Origin: an uncultured Eubacterium sp.
GTDB taxonomy: Bacteria > Bacillota > Clostridia > Peptostreptococcales > Anaerovoracaceae
Length of the DNA: 25,904 nucleotides
Assembly (NCBI GenBank): GCA_900543485.1
Contig: UQRM01000030.1
Span: forward strand, 1 to 25,904
Direction of reading: 5' to 3'
Shown: positions 1 to 7,602 of the stretch, piece after piece
Layout: every line of letters begins with the position of its first letter
Position numbering within the stretch: the first letter of the stretch is position 1
Position numbers and translations under genes: made by a program
The notes under the pieces: model-generated
Told to the model about the DNA's origin: nothing
Database searches by the model: none
The model's input: the letters and a program-made list of their open reading frames with translations, nothing else

Positions 1-860
1 AACTGCAGATCCTGCAATCTGCCATCCATTATCTTCACTGACGGGCCTTCCATATACACATCGCCGTCACCAGATATCTCTATCCCCAGGCTGCCCAGCT
101 TCAGACGGACCTCCGCGCTGTTGCCGCAGATCCCCTTCATACTAGCCACCACTACGGAAGCGCAGGCTCCTGTACCGCAGGCCAGCGTCATGCCGACGCC
201 CCGCTCATAAGTCTGTACTTCGAGCGTATCATCGTCTATCGCCTTTACAAAATTCACGTTGGTCTTTTCCCTGAAAACAGGGTGGTTGCAGATCTCCTCG
301 CCTACCCCGGGCACATCTATGTCATCAAAATCATCTACGAAGATCACTGTATGGATGGTTCCCATAAAGAGACTGTTTATCTCCACATCAGTCCCGTTTT
401 TCAGCGGAAGACGCAAGCCCAGCAAATCTTTTGCCTCCGTATTCCCCATATCATTCGTATCCATCTTTACCGCCTGCGGCCCGAAAATCGGTTTCCCCAT
501 ATTTATCTTTGCCCTGAACGGGTCGTCGCTGGAGATCTCGACTGTCATATCGCCGGCCAGCGTTCTCACCGGATACTTACGGCTGGACTCTATCCTTTCA
601 TCACGACAAAAATTAGCAAAGCACCTTATACCGTTGCCGCACATAGGAGCCCTGCTGCCGTCACGGTTAAAGAACACCATTTCCAACGCCGGTTCACGTC
701 TCACCACTATCATCCCGTCAGCGCCGACTCCCGTATTGACATCACAGACCATACGTGCAAAACCGGGATATCCGGCCTCGTCGATCTCCTTCGAGAGCTC
801 ATCTTCCCTAATTATCACAAAGCTGTTTCCGCATCCATGATATTTCGAAAACAACACCAT
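1..860 (-). CDS. dapF: Diaminopimelate epimerase, 3' end cut by window
   Basis: Converts LL- to meso-diaminopimelate in the lysine and peptidoglycan branch; cytosolic. The minus strand reads MVLFSKYHGCGNSFVII at the N-terminus, followed by the family signatures GADGMI, MCGNGIRCFANF (first catalytic Cys) and, near the C-terminus, GVGMTLACGTGACASVV (second catalytic Cys). About 286 codons are present with no stop before the window edge; the family is usually 270-290 residues, so little is missing. The ATG at 858-860 is chosen because the reading matches the usual N-terminus and a GAAGG/AGGTG element lies just upstream. It starts 48 bp after lysA ends, on the same strand, so the two are probably co-transcribed under the lysine riboswitch. 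The assignment is secure. Confidence 0.95.
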   Translation of the reverse strand, partial: MVLFSKYHGCGNSFVIIREDELSKEIDEAGYPGFARMVCDVNTGVGADGMIVVRREPALEMVFFNRDGSRAPMCGNGIRCFANFCRDERIESSRKYPVRTLAGDMTVEISSDDPFRAKINMGKPIFGPQAVKMDTNDMGNTEAKDLLGLRLPLKNGTDVEINSLFMGTIHTVIFVDDFDDIDVPGVGEEICNHPVFREKTNVNFVKAIDDDTLEVQTYERGVGMTLACGTGACASVVVASMKGICGNSAEVRLKLGSLGIEISGDGDVYMEGPSVKIMDGRLQDLQ

Positions 861-908
861 GCCATCACCTGCCTTCTTTCATCGTACTGTCCCGACGCGC
901 CGAGGATC

Positions 909-2171
909 TCACACTTCCAGACTGTACTGATCCGCATATGTTTCCCGCCTTATGACCAGTCTGGCTTTCCCGTCGCGGACAAACACCACTGCCGGCCTTC
1001 CCAGTCTGTTGTAATTGCTGGCCATCGAATAACCATAGGCTCCTGTGGAATAAACGACCAGCAGATCCCCGGTCTTCGCCTCCGGCAGCTTCGCGTCAGC
1101 TATCAGGACATCCCCTGATTCACAATTCTTTCCCGCTATACAATATGAGGCCGCCGGCTTTTCCGTGAGCTTTTCCGCAAGAGCGCATGTGTACTCGGCA
1201 CTGTAAAGCGCCGGCCTTATGTTGTCGCTCATTCCCCCATCCACGAATATATAATTCTTATCGCCGCTCTTCTTCATATCGCCTATCGTATATAACGTAT
1301 ATCCGGCTTCGCCGACCACTGCTCTGCCCGGTTCCGTTATCAGCTTGGAAATAGTCACATCACTTTTTTCCAGCGCTTCCTCCGCGTATCTCACCAAACT
1401 GGCGCACATCTGTCCCAGCGGCACCGGCCTATCCTCTTCTACATATTTGATCCCGAACCCTCCGCCTATGCTCAGTTCGAAGCCGTCAACTCCCCGCGAA
1501 GCTTTTATGTCGGCCAAGAATCCTATCATCGTCCCCAGAGCCTTTTCGAAGGACTCCGCTTCCACTATCTGTGAACCTATATGACTGTGGAACCCGGCCA
1601 GCTCTATATTTTCATCAGCATCCAAAATATCCATGACCTGCTCTATCTGTGCTCTGTTCTCTATATATATACCGAATTTGGAATCCGGCTTGGATGTCAT
1701 GATGTATTCGTGGGTATGCGCTGAGATCCCCGGGTTTATCCTCAAAAGCGCTTTTGCCTTTTTGCCTGCCCCGCCAGCAGCCGATACCAGCCTGTCCACT
1801 TCCATCACGTTATCTACGACGAAATAGCCTACGCCGGCTTCGAGCCCCATCTCTATCTCCTCGTTGCTCTTGTTGTTGCCGTGGAAATATACGCGCTTCA
1901 TGTCGACACCAGCTTCCATGGCGCCGTATAACTCTCCTCCGCTTACCACATCCAGTCCCAGGCCCTCCCCGGAAAGGAGCCTGAACAACGCCTTCGATGA
2001 AAACGCCTTTGACGCGTATGCCACCTCTGTCTCGAATTTTTCTGATCTGAAATTTTCAACCGCGGCTCTGGCCTGCTCTGCTATTCTTCCCTCATCATAA
2101 ACGTAAAGAGGTGTCCCGAACTGCTCAGCCAGCGATCTGCAGTCCACCCCTCCTATTTTCAAAACACCCAT
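909..2171 (-). CDS. lysA: Diaminopimelate decarboxylase
   Basis: PLP enzyme (alanine racemase-like fold III) that decarboxylates meso-DAP to lysine, the last step of lysine synthesis. Visible motifs: YASKAFSSKAL with the PLP lysine near residue 55, FHGNNKS, GFHSHIGSQI, GGGFGIKY (phosphate binding), EPGRAVVGEAG and the cross-subunit CESGD. An open frame continues 34 codons upstream to 2273, but that stretch is low-complexity and charged, unlike family N-termini. The ATG at 2169-2171 gives 420 aa, the usual length, and has an AAAGG element about 8 nt upstream. It is first in the unit with dapF, downstream of an L-box riboswitch and terminator, so expression is expected to fall when lysine is plentiful. 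Confidence 0.95.
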   Translation of the reverse strand: MGVLKIGGVDCRSLAEQFGTPLYVYDEGRIAEQARAAVENFRSEKFETEVAYASKAFSSKALFRLLSGEGLGLDVVSGGELYGAMEAGVDMKRVYFHGNNKSNEEIEMGLEAGVGYFVVDNVMEVDRLVSAAGGAGKKAKALLRINPGISAHTHEYIMTSKPDSKFGIYIENRAQIEQVMDILDADENIELAGFHSHIGSQIVEAESFEKALGTMIGFLADIKASRGVDGFELSIGGGFGIKYVEEDRPVPLGQMCASLVRYAEEALEKSDVTISKLITEPGRAVVGEAGYTLYTIGDMKKSGDKNYIFVDGGMSDNIRPALYSAEYTCALAEKLTEKPAASYCIAGKNCESGDVLIADAKLPEAKTGDLLVVYSTGAYGYSMASNYNRLGRPAVVFVRDGKARLVIRRETYADQYSLEV

Positions 2172-2308
2172 CTCTTCGCCTTTCTCTTCTTCGTCTTTTT
2201 TTGATCCACTGCATGTTCTTACTGCGCTTTTCCCTTTATCTCGCTTTCCCAGGCCCGTCATTCCGGCTGCCATCCAGCCCGCCTCGCTATAAAAGATCCT
2301 TCCATATC

Positions 2309-2340
2309 AAAAAGGTCAGCAAGGCTATACCTTACTGACC
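2309..2340 (-). terminator. Riboswitch-linked intrinsic terminator upstream of lysA
   Basis: On the minus strand an 11-bp stem (GGTCAGTAAGG with CCTTGCTGACC, one G-U pair, 5-nt loop) is followed by a run of five T. It lies between the lysine aptamer and the lysA start. This is the expected position for an expression platform that stops transcription when lysine is bound. Confidence 0.9.
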
Positions 2341-2366
2341 TGAAAAATCAAAATATCGTCACATAA

Positions 2367-2535
2367 GGATAGCACACCTGCCAAAAGCCTGACGCTTTCA
2401 GGCAGACAGTCATATGGCTGTTGACCACATGCCCACCGGGACTTCATGCCTGAAACCTCGGTTCGGCGGACTTGCCTCCGAGTGGTTCTCTGCCCGCCGG
2501 CTCCCCAGCTCTTCATCGCCTCCGCGCCTCTATCA
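2367..2535 (-). promoter_or_regulatory. Lysine riboswitch (L box)
   Basis: The minus strand carries the lysine aptamer hallmarks in order: GATAGAGGCGCGGA at the 5' side of P1 and junction, GGGGAGCC about 20 nt later, paired arms with CCGCCGAA, and a closing GTGCTATCC whose CTATC pairs with the opening GATAG. Length (about 170 nt), position after a consensus promoter and before a terminator, and the downstream lysA gene all agree. The call rests on motif recognition and gene context; a covariance-model search was not run. Confidence 0.92.
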
Positions 2536-2544
2536 GCTGTTGTC

Positions 2545-2573
2545 AGTATACTAGATATCCAATGATTATGCAA
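2545..2573 (-). promoter_or_regulatory. Sigma-A promoter for the riboswitch-lysA-dapF unit
   Basis: On the minus strand TTGCAT (2568-2573) and TATACT (2545-2550) are separated by 17 bp. The predicted start falls just before the riboswitch P1 helix. Confidence 0.8.
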
Positions 2574-2599
2574 GGGTCGATTTGGGTCGGAAATACCTT

Positions 2600-2640
2600 T
2601 AAAAAAGCTGCCGCATCGGGATGCCCCGATACGGCAGCTT
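2600..2640 (-). terminator. Intrinsic terminator after the permease gene
   Basis: AAGCTGCCG and ATCGGG arms pair with CCCGAT and CGGCAGCTT around a short loop, with one mismatch. On the minus strand the hairpin is followed by TTTTTT. It lies about 53 bp beyond the permease stop and closes the amidohydrolase-permease unit ahead of the lysA promoter. Confidence 0.92.
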
Positions 2641-2693
2641 CAGTTCAACGAAAAGGCTCAGAAGCCTCTGTTCAGAAATCTCTATATCGATTT

Positions 2694-4337
2694 TCAGTCT
2701 TTAGGTATCGGGTCGAATTTCTTTCCTATGATAAGGAAGATAACTCCCAGAGCCAGCATGATTATGCCTGCCCATCTTGCTATCTCTATCATCAGCCAGA
2801 AATTGCTCATGATACCGGAGCCATATGTTTCAAGATAATAAGCAGGACCCCACGAGCCTTCATACCATACAAGGAAGAAGGATCCTACAGTGCAGACAAA
2901 TCCGAACAGCAGGAAGAAGAATCCGAATCTCTCTATGTCGCCCAGAGCCAGCTTGGTCTTAGGGTTGATAGGATTGTTCTCAGGATCTTTCTTGTAAAGT
3001 CCGCCATATATCCACTTGCAGATAGGATAGAATATCACAGCCGCAATGATGGCGATGAATCCCAGCAGGAAATACTCCGTTCCGTTTACATAGAAGCTGA
3101 TAACGCCTATGATGAGAGGGCCGCCGCAGATATATATCGGCGCCAGCTTGCTCTTTACATAGTAGAGATCTCCTCTCTTCTCAACAGGATACTCTTTTCT
3201 GATCTTTACATAAGCAAACGACAGGCCTACATAAAGGACGAACAGTACCGGCGAAAGTATCGTTACCAGTATCTCGAAGTTGAGGTTTACCAGGATGAGG
3301 TTTACCACAGCCGCCAGCACGATAGGTATTACTGGCACCTTTCTGTTCGGCGACAGCTTCGAGAGGAACTTCGGGCAGAAGTTGTCCTGACCCATCGGTA
3401 TGAAGGATCTGGACGATGATGTGATCAGTGCGTTGAATATGGAGCACTGCGCTATTACTGCCGCGATCATGAAGGCGGCGCCTGCCCATGTCCCCACATG
3501 CTCAGAAAGCACTGACGAATAGTCGAGGCTGATCCCCCACTCGCTCCACGGACCAGTGGATACGATACCAGCCAATGTAGGGAGCAGATAGCTCAGCGTG
3601 ATGATGACGATAGCTATCTTCATTCCCTTAGGGATGATCTGAGGATTCTCAACTTCTCCGCCCAGGAATGAGATGGCCACGTAGCCGCAGTACATCCATA
3701 CTCCTATGGCAAGTCCGGTACCCCAGCTGGAGAAGGCGTTGTCCCCCTCTACCATGAACGGCTCAAACGGATCGTTGGTCCAGTTGGCAAGACCTACTAC
3801 TGTTACCGCGGTAAACGCCAGCAGTATGATGATACAGAATATGGTACTTGCGATACTTACCTCTTCGAGCCCTCTCAGGTTGATGATCATGAATATCAAT
3901 ATGAACACCGCCTTGCAGAGGAAGGCTGTTACCGGGGTAAGAGGCACATACATGCCTATGTAATCCACGGCCAGAACTACATATGCCGGTCCGGTCAGGT
4001 AATTGGCCAGCGCCATCCAGAAGCCCATGGAAAAGCCCCAGAATTCACCGAAGGCCATCTTCGACCATACATAAGGACCTGCGTCTACCGGAACAAGGTT
4101 GGAAAGCTCCGAGCAGTACAGTCCTATCGGCATGGCCCATAAAATAGGAATGAGTACGAGTAACAGCAGAGTAAGTCCCGGACCTGATGACGAGATCATT
4201 GACTCGATACCGAAAGCCCCGCCTGCGCATGCGCAGTAAATGAAGAAGACCATCGTCGGAAGCGCGAAATGCTTCTTCTTCATACCGGGAGTAGCATCAG
4301 TCAATACCTGTCCGCCCGTGTAATTGACTTTTGACAT
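2694..4337 (-). CDS. APC-superfamily amino acid/polyamine permease
   Basis: Integral membrane transporter of 547 aa. The N-terminal helix carries GGAFGIE, the TM1 unwound substrate motif typical of APC carriers and close to the GGPFGVE of plant and bacterial polyamine/amino-acid permeases. About 12-14 hydrophobic segments follow, with a conserved LGGEVENPQIIPKG loop and SRSFIPMGQDN region. The ATG is preceded by AAGGAGAG at good spacing. The gene lies 108 bp downstream of amidohydrolase 1 on the same strand with no convincing promoter of its own in the gap, and it ends at a strong terminator, so it is inferred to be the second gene of that unit. By context it probably imports the substrate, or exchanges a product, of the neighbouring hydrolases. 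The exact substrate is unknown. Confidence 0.9.
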   Translation of the reverse strand: MSKVNYTGGQVLTDATPGMKKKHFALPTMVFFIYCACAGGAFGIESMISSSGPGLTLLLLVLIPILWAMPIGLYCSELSNLVPVDAGPYVWSKMAFGEFWGFSMGFWMALANYLTGPAYVVLAVDYIGMYVPLTPVTAFLCKAVFILIFMIINLRGLEEVSIASTIFCIIILLAFTAVTVVGLANWTNDPFEPFMVEGDNAFSSWGTGLAIGVWMYCGYVAISFLGGEVENPQIIPKGMKIAIVIITLSYLLPTLAGIVSTGPWSEWGISLDYSSVLSEHVGTWAGAAFMIAAVIAQCSIFNALITSSSRSFIPMGQDNFCPKFLSKLSPNRKVPVIPIVLAAVVNLILVNLNFEILVTILSPVLFVLYVGLSFAYVKIRKEYPVEKRGDLYYVKSKLAPIYICGGPLIIGVISFYVNGTEYFLLGFIAIIAAVIFYPICKWIYGGLYKKDPENNPINPKTKLALGDIERFGFFFLLFGFVCTVGSFFLVWYEGSWGPAYYLETYGSGIMSNFWLMIEIARWAGIIMLALGVIFLIIGKKFDPIPKD

Positions 4338-4445
4338 AATTCTCTCCTTTCATGATAATAATGATAATAAGTTCCCGCCGCAAATATTGATGCGGCGTAT
4401 ATACAAGCCTTCCGGCCAGTATTGTCCGTAAAGAGCTGCCACACC

Positions 4446-6071
4446 TTACGCCTTGTAAGTCGTCACACCATCCATCACAGTCTCTATGACTTTTACATTA
4501 TGGATATCCTCGAGAGGAATGTCAAGGATGTTTTCTTCTAATATTACGAAATCTGCGTATTTTCCGACTTCTATCGACCCGATGACGTCGTCCATGTGCA
4601 TCTGATACGCATTGTTGATGGTGAACCCTTCTATGGCCTCCTGCACTGTCGTCTTCTCATCCGCAGGCTCCAGCACAGGCGCGTCAGGCTGCCCGTACAT
4701 CTTCCTGGTAGCACACATTTCTATGCTCTTGAGAGGCTCCCTGCCGTATTCGTCTACAGGGAAATCGCTTCCCAGTGCCATCCTGGCTCCTCCGTCTATC
4801 AGGCTTCTCATCCTGAAAGTCTCGTTGTTTATATGCCCCAGCACCTTATCCATCAGCGGATTGCCATACATCCATACTCCTGTGCTGTTGGCGATGATAT
4901 CGTACTTTCCGAAAAGTGGGATATCGTCAGGAGCCACGTACTGGGAATGAGAGCAAGTCACCCTGCAGTCGTCATAGCCCGCCTCACGGATAGCCTTCGC
5001 CATGGCTACGACCGATCTGGCCGCCACATCTCCGATAGCGTGCATATTCACGTCGAGTCCTTCCTTCGCGGCTTTGAGCCCTGCCTCGGCGGCGGTCTTT
5101 TCATCCATAAGCGGTTTGACTACCGAGCCGTCTTCAGGATACGGCTCACTGAGAGCCGCCGAACGGCTTTCCATCGTACCATCGTTGATTATCTTGAACA
5201 GATTTATCCTGAATTTATCATCGTTGTACTTTTCCCTCGCTTTAACGATGGCTTCGATCCTGGAGTCCACCAGATCCACATCGTCCAGATGACATGTACA
5301 ACCAACGAACCTCTGCAAATATTTACCGCTGTCACGTATCGCATCCAGCGCTTCGTAATACTGCTTTTCCAGATATGAATACATCCCCACGTCTACCGTG
5401 CCCGTCACTCCCATGGCTGCATAGTCCGCGGAATTTTCCGCCATTATATTGATGACGCTGTCGCTGTCGAAGAAGTTTATCTTGCTCATTATCATGGCCT
5501 GGGCGCGTCCCTCGACGATGTGTCCGGCAGGCTCGCCCTTTTCGTTTCTCGAAAAGTAATGGAGCCCCGGCAAAGGATCCGGAGTATCCTTGGTTATGCC
5601 TGCCATTTCGAAGCACTTGCTGTTGCCCCATGCCTCGTGAGCTCCGCTTCCAAGGAAGAACATCGGCTTATCCGGACAGATATCATCCAGCAGCTCTTTT
5701 CTCGGCCCTTTCTCATCGAAGAGCCACTCAGCGTATCCGAGGCCGAAATAAGCGTCGGCGTCAGGATGCTCAGCCACATATTTTCTTATATTATCAAGAC
5801 ATTCATCCAGAGTCCAGTCTATGTCGAAGACTATCTGCGACAGCACATGAGCTGCCATCACAGGATGACAGTGGCCGTCAATGAAGCCCGGTAGCATCAT
5901 CTTTCCGTCCAGATCATATATCTCGGTATCCTCGTCGCAAAAAGCATCCGCTCCTGCTCTGTCTCCCACATACACGATCTTATTTCCCTCAACAGCTACG
6001 GCTTCAGCCCATTCACGATCCTTGTTCACAGTAAATATGCTGCCATTCACATAAAGCTTATCTGCGCTCAT
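4446..6071 (-). CDS. Amidohydrolase family protein 1 (Amidohydro_3/YtcJ-like)
   Basis: Metal-dependent hydrolase of 541 aa from the amidohydrolase superfamily, the group that includes N-substituted formamide deformylase and YtcJ. Visible metal and catalytic positions: GHCHP (H67, H69), FKIINDGT (K293, candidate carboxylated lysine), MHAIGD (H344), CSHSQY (H375) and GSDFPVD (D436). The C-terminal VGKYADFVIL segment closes the composite beta-sandwich. There is no signal peptide, so it acts in the cytosol. The start has GGAGG upstream. It is first in a unit with the APC permease and is read from a MerR-type promoter shared with its paralogue at 9004-10629, to which it aligns without gaps. The amide or N-acyl substrate cannot be named from sequence. 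Confidence 0.9.
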   Translation of the reverse strand: MSADKLYVNGSIFTVNKDREWAEAVAVEGNKIVYVGDRAGADAFCDEDTEIYDLDGKMMLPGFIDGHCHPVMAAHVLSQIVFDIDWTLDECLDNIRKYVAEHPDADAYFGLGYAEWLFDEKGPRKELLDDICPDKPMFFLGSGAHEAWGNSKCFEMAGITKDTPDPLPGLHYFSRNEKGEPAGHIVEGRAQAMIMSKINFFDSDSVINIMAENSADYAAMGVTGTVDVGMYSYLEKQYYEALDAIRDSGKYLQRFVGCTCHLDDVDLVDSRIEAIVKAREKYNDDKFRINLFKIINDGTMESRSAALSEPYPEDGSVVKPLMDEKTAAEAGLKAAKEGLDVNMHAIGDVAARSVVAMAKAIREAGYDDCRVTCSHSQYVAPDDIPLFGKYDIIANSTGVWMYGNPLMDKVLGHINNETFRMRSLIDGGARMALGSDFPVDEYGREPLKSIEMCATRKMYGQPDAPVLEPADEKTTVQEAIEGFTINNAYQMHMDDVIGSIEVGKYADFVILEENILDIPLEDIHNVKVIETVMDGVTTYKA

Positions 6072-6144
6072 CTCCTATTCCTCCTTCATGATGTCTTCTG
6101 ATGTCGTCAAGATACATTTTTTTAAAATTTCTTACTTTTTAAAA

Positions 6145-6175
6145 ATTATATAACCTTCCGTAGGGGCTAAGTCAA
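6145..6175 (-). promoter_or_regulatory. MerR-type promoter for amidohydrolase 1-permease
   Basis: On the minus strand TTGACT (6170-6175) and TATAAT (6145-6150) are 19 bp apart, longer than the normal 17 and characteristic of promoters that MerR-family activators untwist. The 20 bp at 6153-6172 match the operator-like dyad of the second promoter (10727-10746) at 13 positions. The MerR gene starts divergently about 100 bp away. Confidence 0.75.
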
Positions 6176-6271
6176 GATGTTTTTTGAGGTATTTCGAGCA
6201 AAAGGTAAACCATTACTTTATGTTTTATGATAAAATGATCATATCATCTACCCAGGAAAGGTCCATAGACA

Positions 6272-7588
6272 ATGAAAATAGGAGAATTCTCAAGAAAATT
6301 CAACGTTTCAGTCTCTACTGTGAGACACTACATAAATCTGGGACTGCTGATACCGGAAAAGAACGGATTCCAGTACAGATTCACCGACACCGACTGCCGC
6401 GACATGGACATCATCTCCTCCATGAAGTCCGCCGGCTTCAAACTTGATGAGCTCAACAAGTATCTGAGTCTGTACCGCTTCTATAATAAAGATGATTACA
6501 TTCTCTACGAAAAACTTCTTGATTTTCTTTCTCTGAAGAAACAAAGCTTACTCGAAGAGCGGGATCGTATCGGCACCTTCATCATGCTGCTGAACAAGTG
6601 TATCAAAGATGTGGAAAATGAAAGGGACTCCGCTTCCCGCCGTCTCATGGATAAGGAGAAAGAGGCCAGCAGCGGTATGCTTCCCGGAGTCCCACTGGAC
6701 GTCATCGATCTGCTGACCTGTCCTGACTGCGGCCGAAAGCTCAATGTCTCCGGCGCCGATATCTTCGATAATTCCATCATCACCGGAGGATTAAACTGCT
6801 CCTGTGGTTACAGAGCTTCCATCGAGAACGGCGTCATACTCACTTCTGAAGCAGATGATCTGGACAACAACCTTCAGTTCCTGGACCGCTATTTTGGCGA
6901 GGAAAACCTCATCAGCAATGAGGATGGCATCGTGCTGATGGGCATGAGCGAACACAGCAATGCCTACCTCACCAACTTCTACAAAGGCGGAAAATGGATA
7001 CAAAAAGAGCTGGAGGCTCTGGATACGAAGGGAAAAACGATGCTTTTCCCCGACATCGCCTGTCAATACCTGTACAGCTACCTGGAAAACGACGATGCCT
7101 ACGATAACATCTTCATCGTGACTGCGTTGGCAGAGCGGACGATACATGCTATGCGTCAGCACATAGCCAACGCCCGCCCCGATTTCAAGGTCGCCTATGT
7201 GATAAATCAGGACGGCAGACTGCCCCTCAGGAAAAACTCCATCGATATAGTCGTGGATTACATGGGATCCAGCAATCTGGGCTTCTTCATGGACAGACAT
7301 TACTTCGACATGATCGGCCAGTCCCTCGCCAGAGACGCTGTCATCCTCGGTATGGCAGAATACTACAGGCGGGACAGCCTTTCACTGGAAACGGTACATC
7401 GCCTTTATTCTCACGCCGCGTCTGACGTCTTCACACTGGGGTTCATCAACGGAGCCCTGGCCCGCGGCGGATTCAGCATAGAAAAGTTCGAAAAGGTAGA
7501 CGAAGGTTACGAGCCGGGGCGATTCTTTGAATATCACCACCCCGGCGACGTGCGCACCAATATCGTTTATCTGGCCAAACGCCGCTGA
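6272..7588 (+). CDS. MerR-family regulator with zinc ribbon and methyltransferase-like domain
   Basis: 438 aa. Residues 1-70 form a MerR winged helix-turn-helix (MKIGEFSRKFNVSVSTVRHY, then LGLLIPEKNGFQYRFTD). Residues about 75-130 look like the dimerising coiled coil. A four-Cys zinc ribbon follows (C150, C153, C176, C178), resembling the ribbon that precedes the methyltransferase domain in RlmA/RrmA-type rRNA methyltransferases. Residues about 200-438 resemble a class I methyltransferase in their later motifs (DGRLPLRKNSIDIVVDYMG), but no GxGxG SAM loop is seen where motif I should be (TMLFPDIACQYLYSYL). I infer a degenerate domain reused as a sensor. The start has AGGAAAGG about 10 nt upstream. 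It lies between two leftward units whose promoters carry MerR-type 19-bp spacers and is their likely activator. Confidence 0.85.
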   Translation: MKIGEFSRKFNVSVSTVRHYINLGLLIPEKNGFQYRFTDTDCRDMDIISSMKSAGFKLDELNKYLSLYRFYNKDDYILYEKLLDFLSLKKQSLLEERDRIGTFIMLLNKCIKDVENERDSASRRLMDKEKEASSGMLPGVPLDVIDLLTCPDCGRKLNVSGADIFDNSIITGGLNCSCGYRASIENGVILTSEADDLDNNLQFLDRYFGEENLISNEDGIVLMGMSEHSNAYLTNFYKGGKWIQKELEALDTKGKTMLFPDIACQYLYSYLENDDAYDNIFIVTALAERTIHAMRQHIANARPDFKVAYVINQDGRLPLRKNSIDIVVDYMGSSNLGFFMDRHYFDMIGQSLARDAVILGMAEYYRRDSLSLETVHRLYSHAASDVFTLGFINGALARGGFSIEKFEKVDEGYEPGRFFEYHHPGDVRTNIVYLAKRR

Positions 7589-7602
7589 CCCGCCGTTTCC
7601 GG

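Noticed and set aside
282..1118. Plus-strand open frame across dapF and lysA
   Set aside because: Both minus-strand genes are unambiguous by motif; this frame spans their intergenic gap without a start signal.
2472..3419. 315-codon plus-strand open frame over the riboswitch and permease
   Set aside because: It crosses a terminator and a promoter and lies antisense to a clear transporter; the translation has no recognisable motif.
4376..4397. CGCCGC/GCGGCG hairpin between amidohydrolase 1 and the permease
   Set aside because: Six-bp stem with a 10-nt loop and no T tract; too weak for a terminator, and no promoter was found there.
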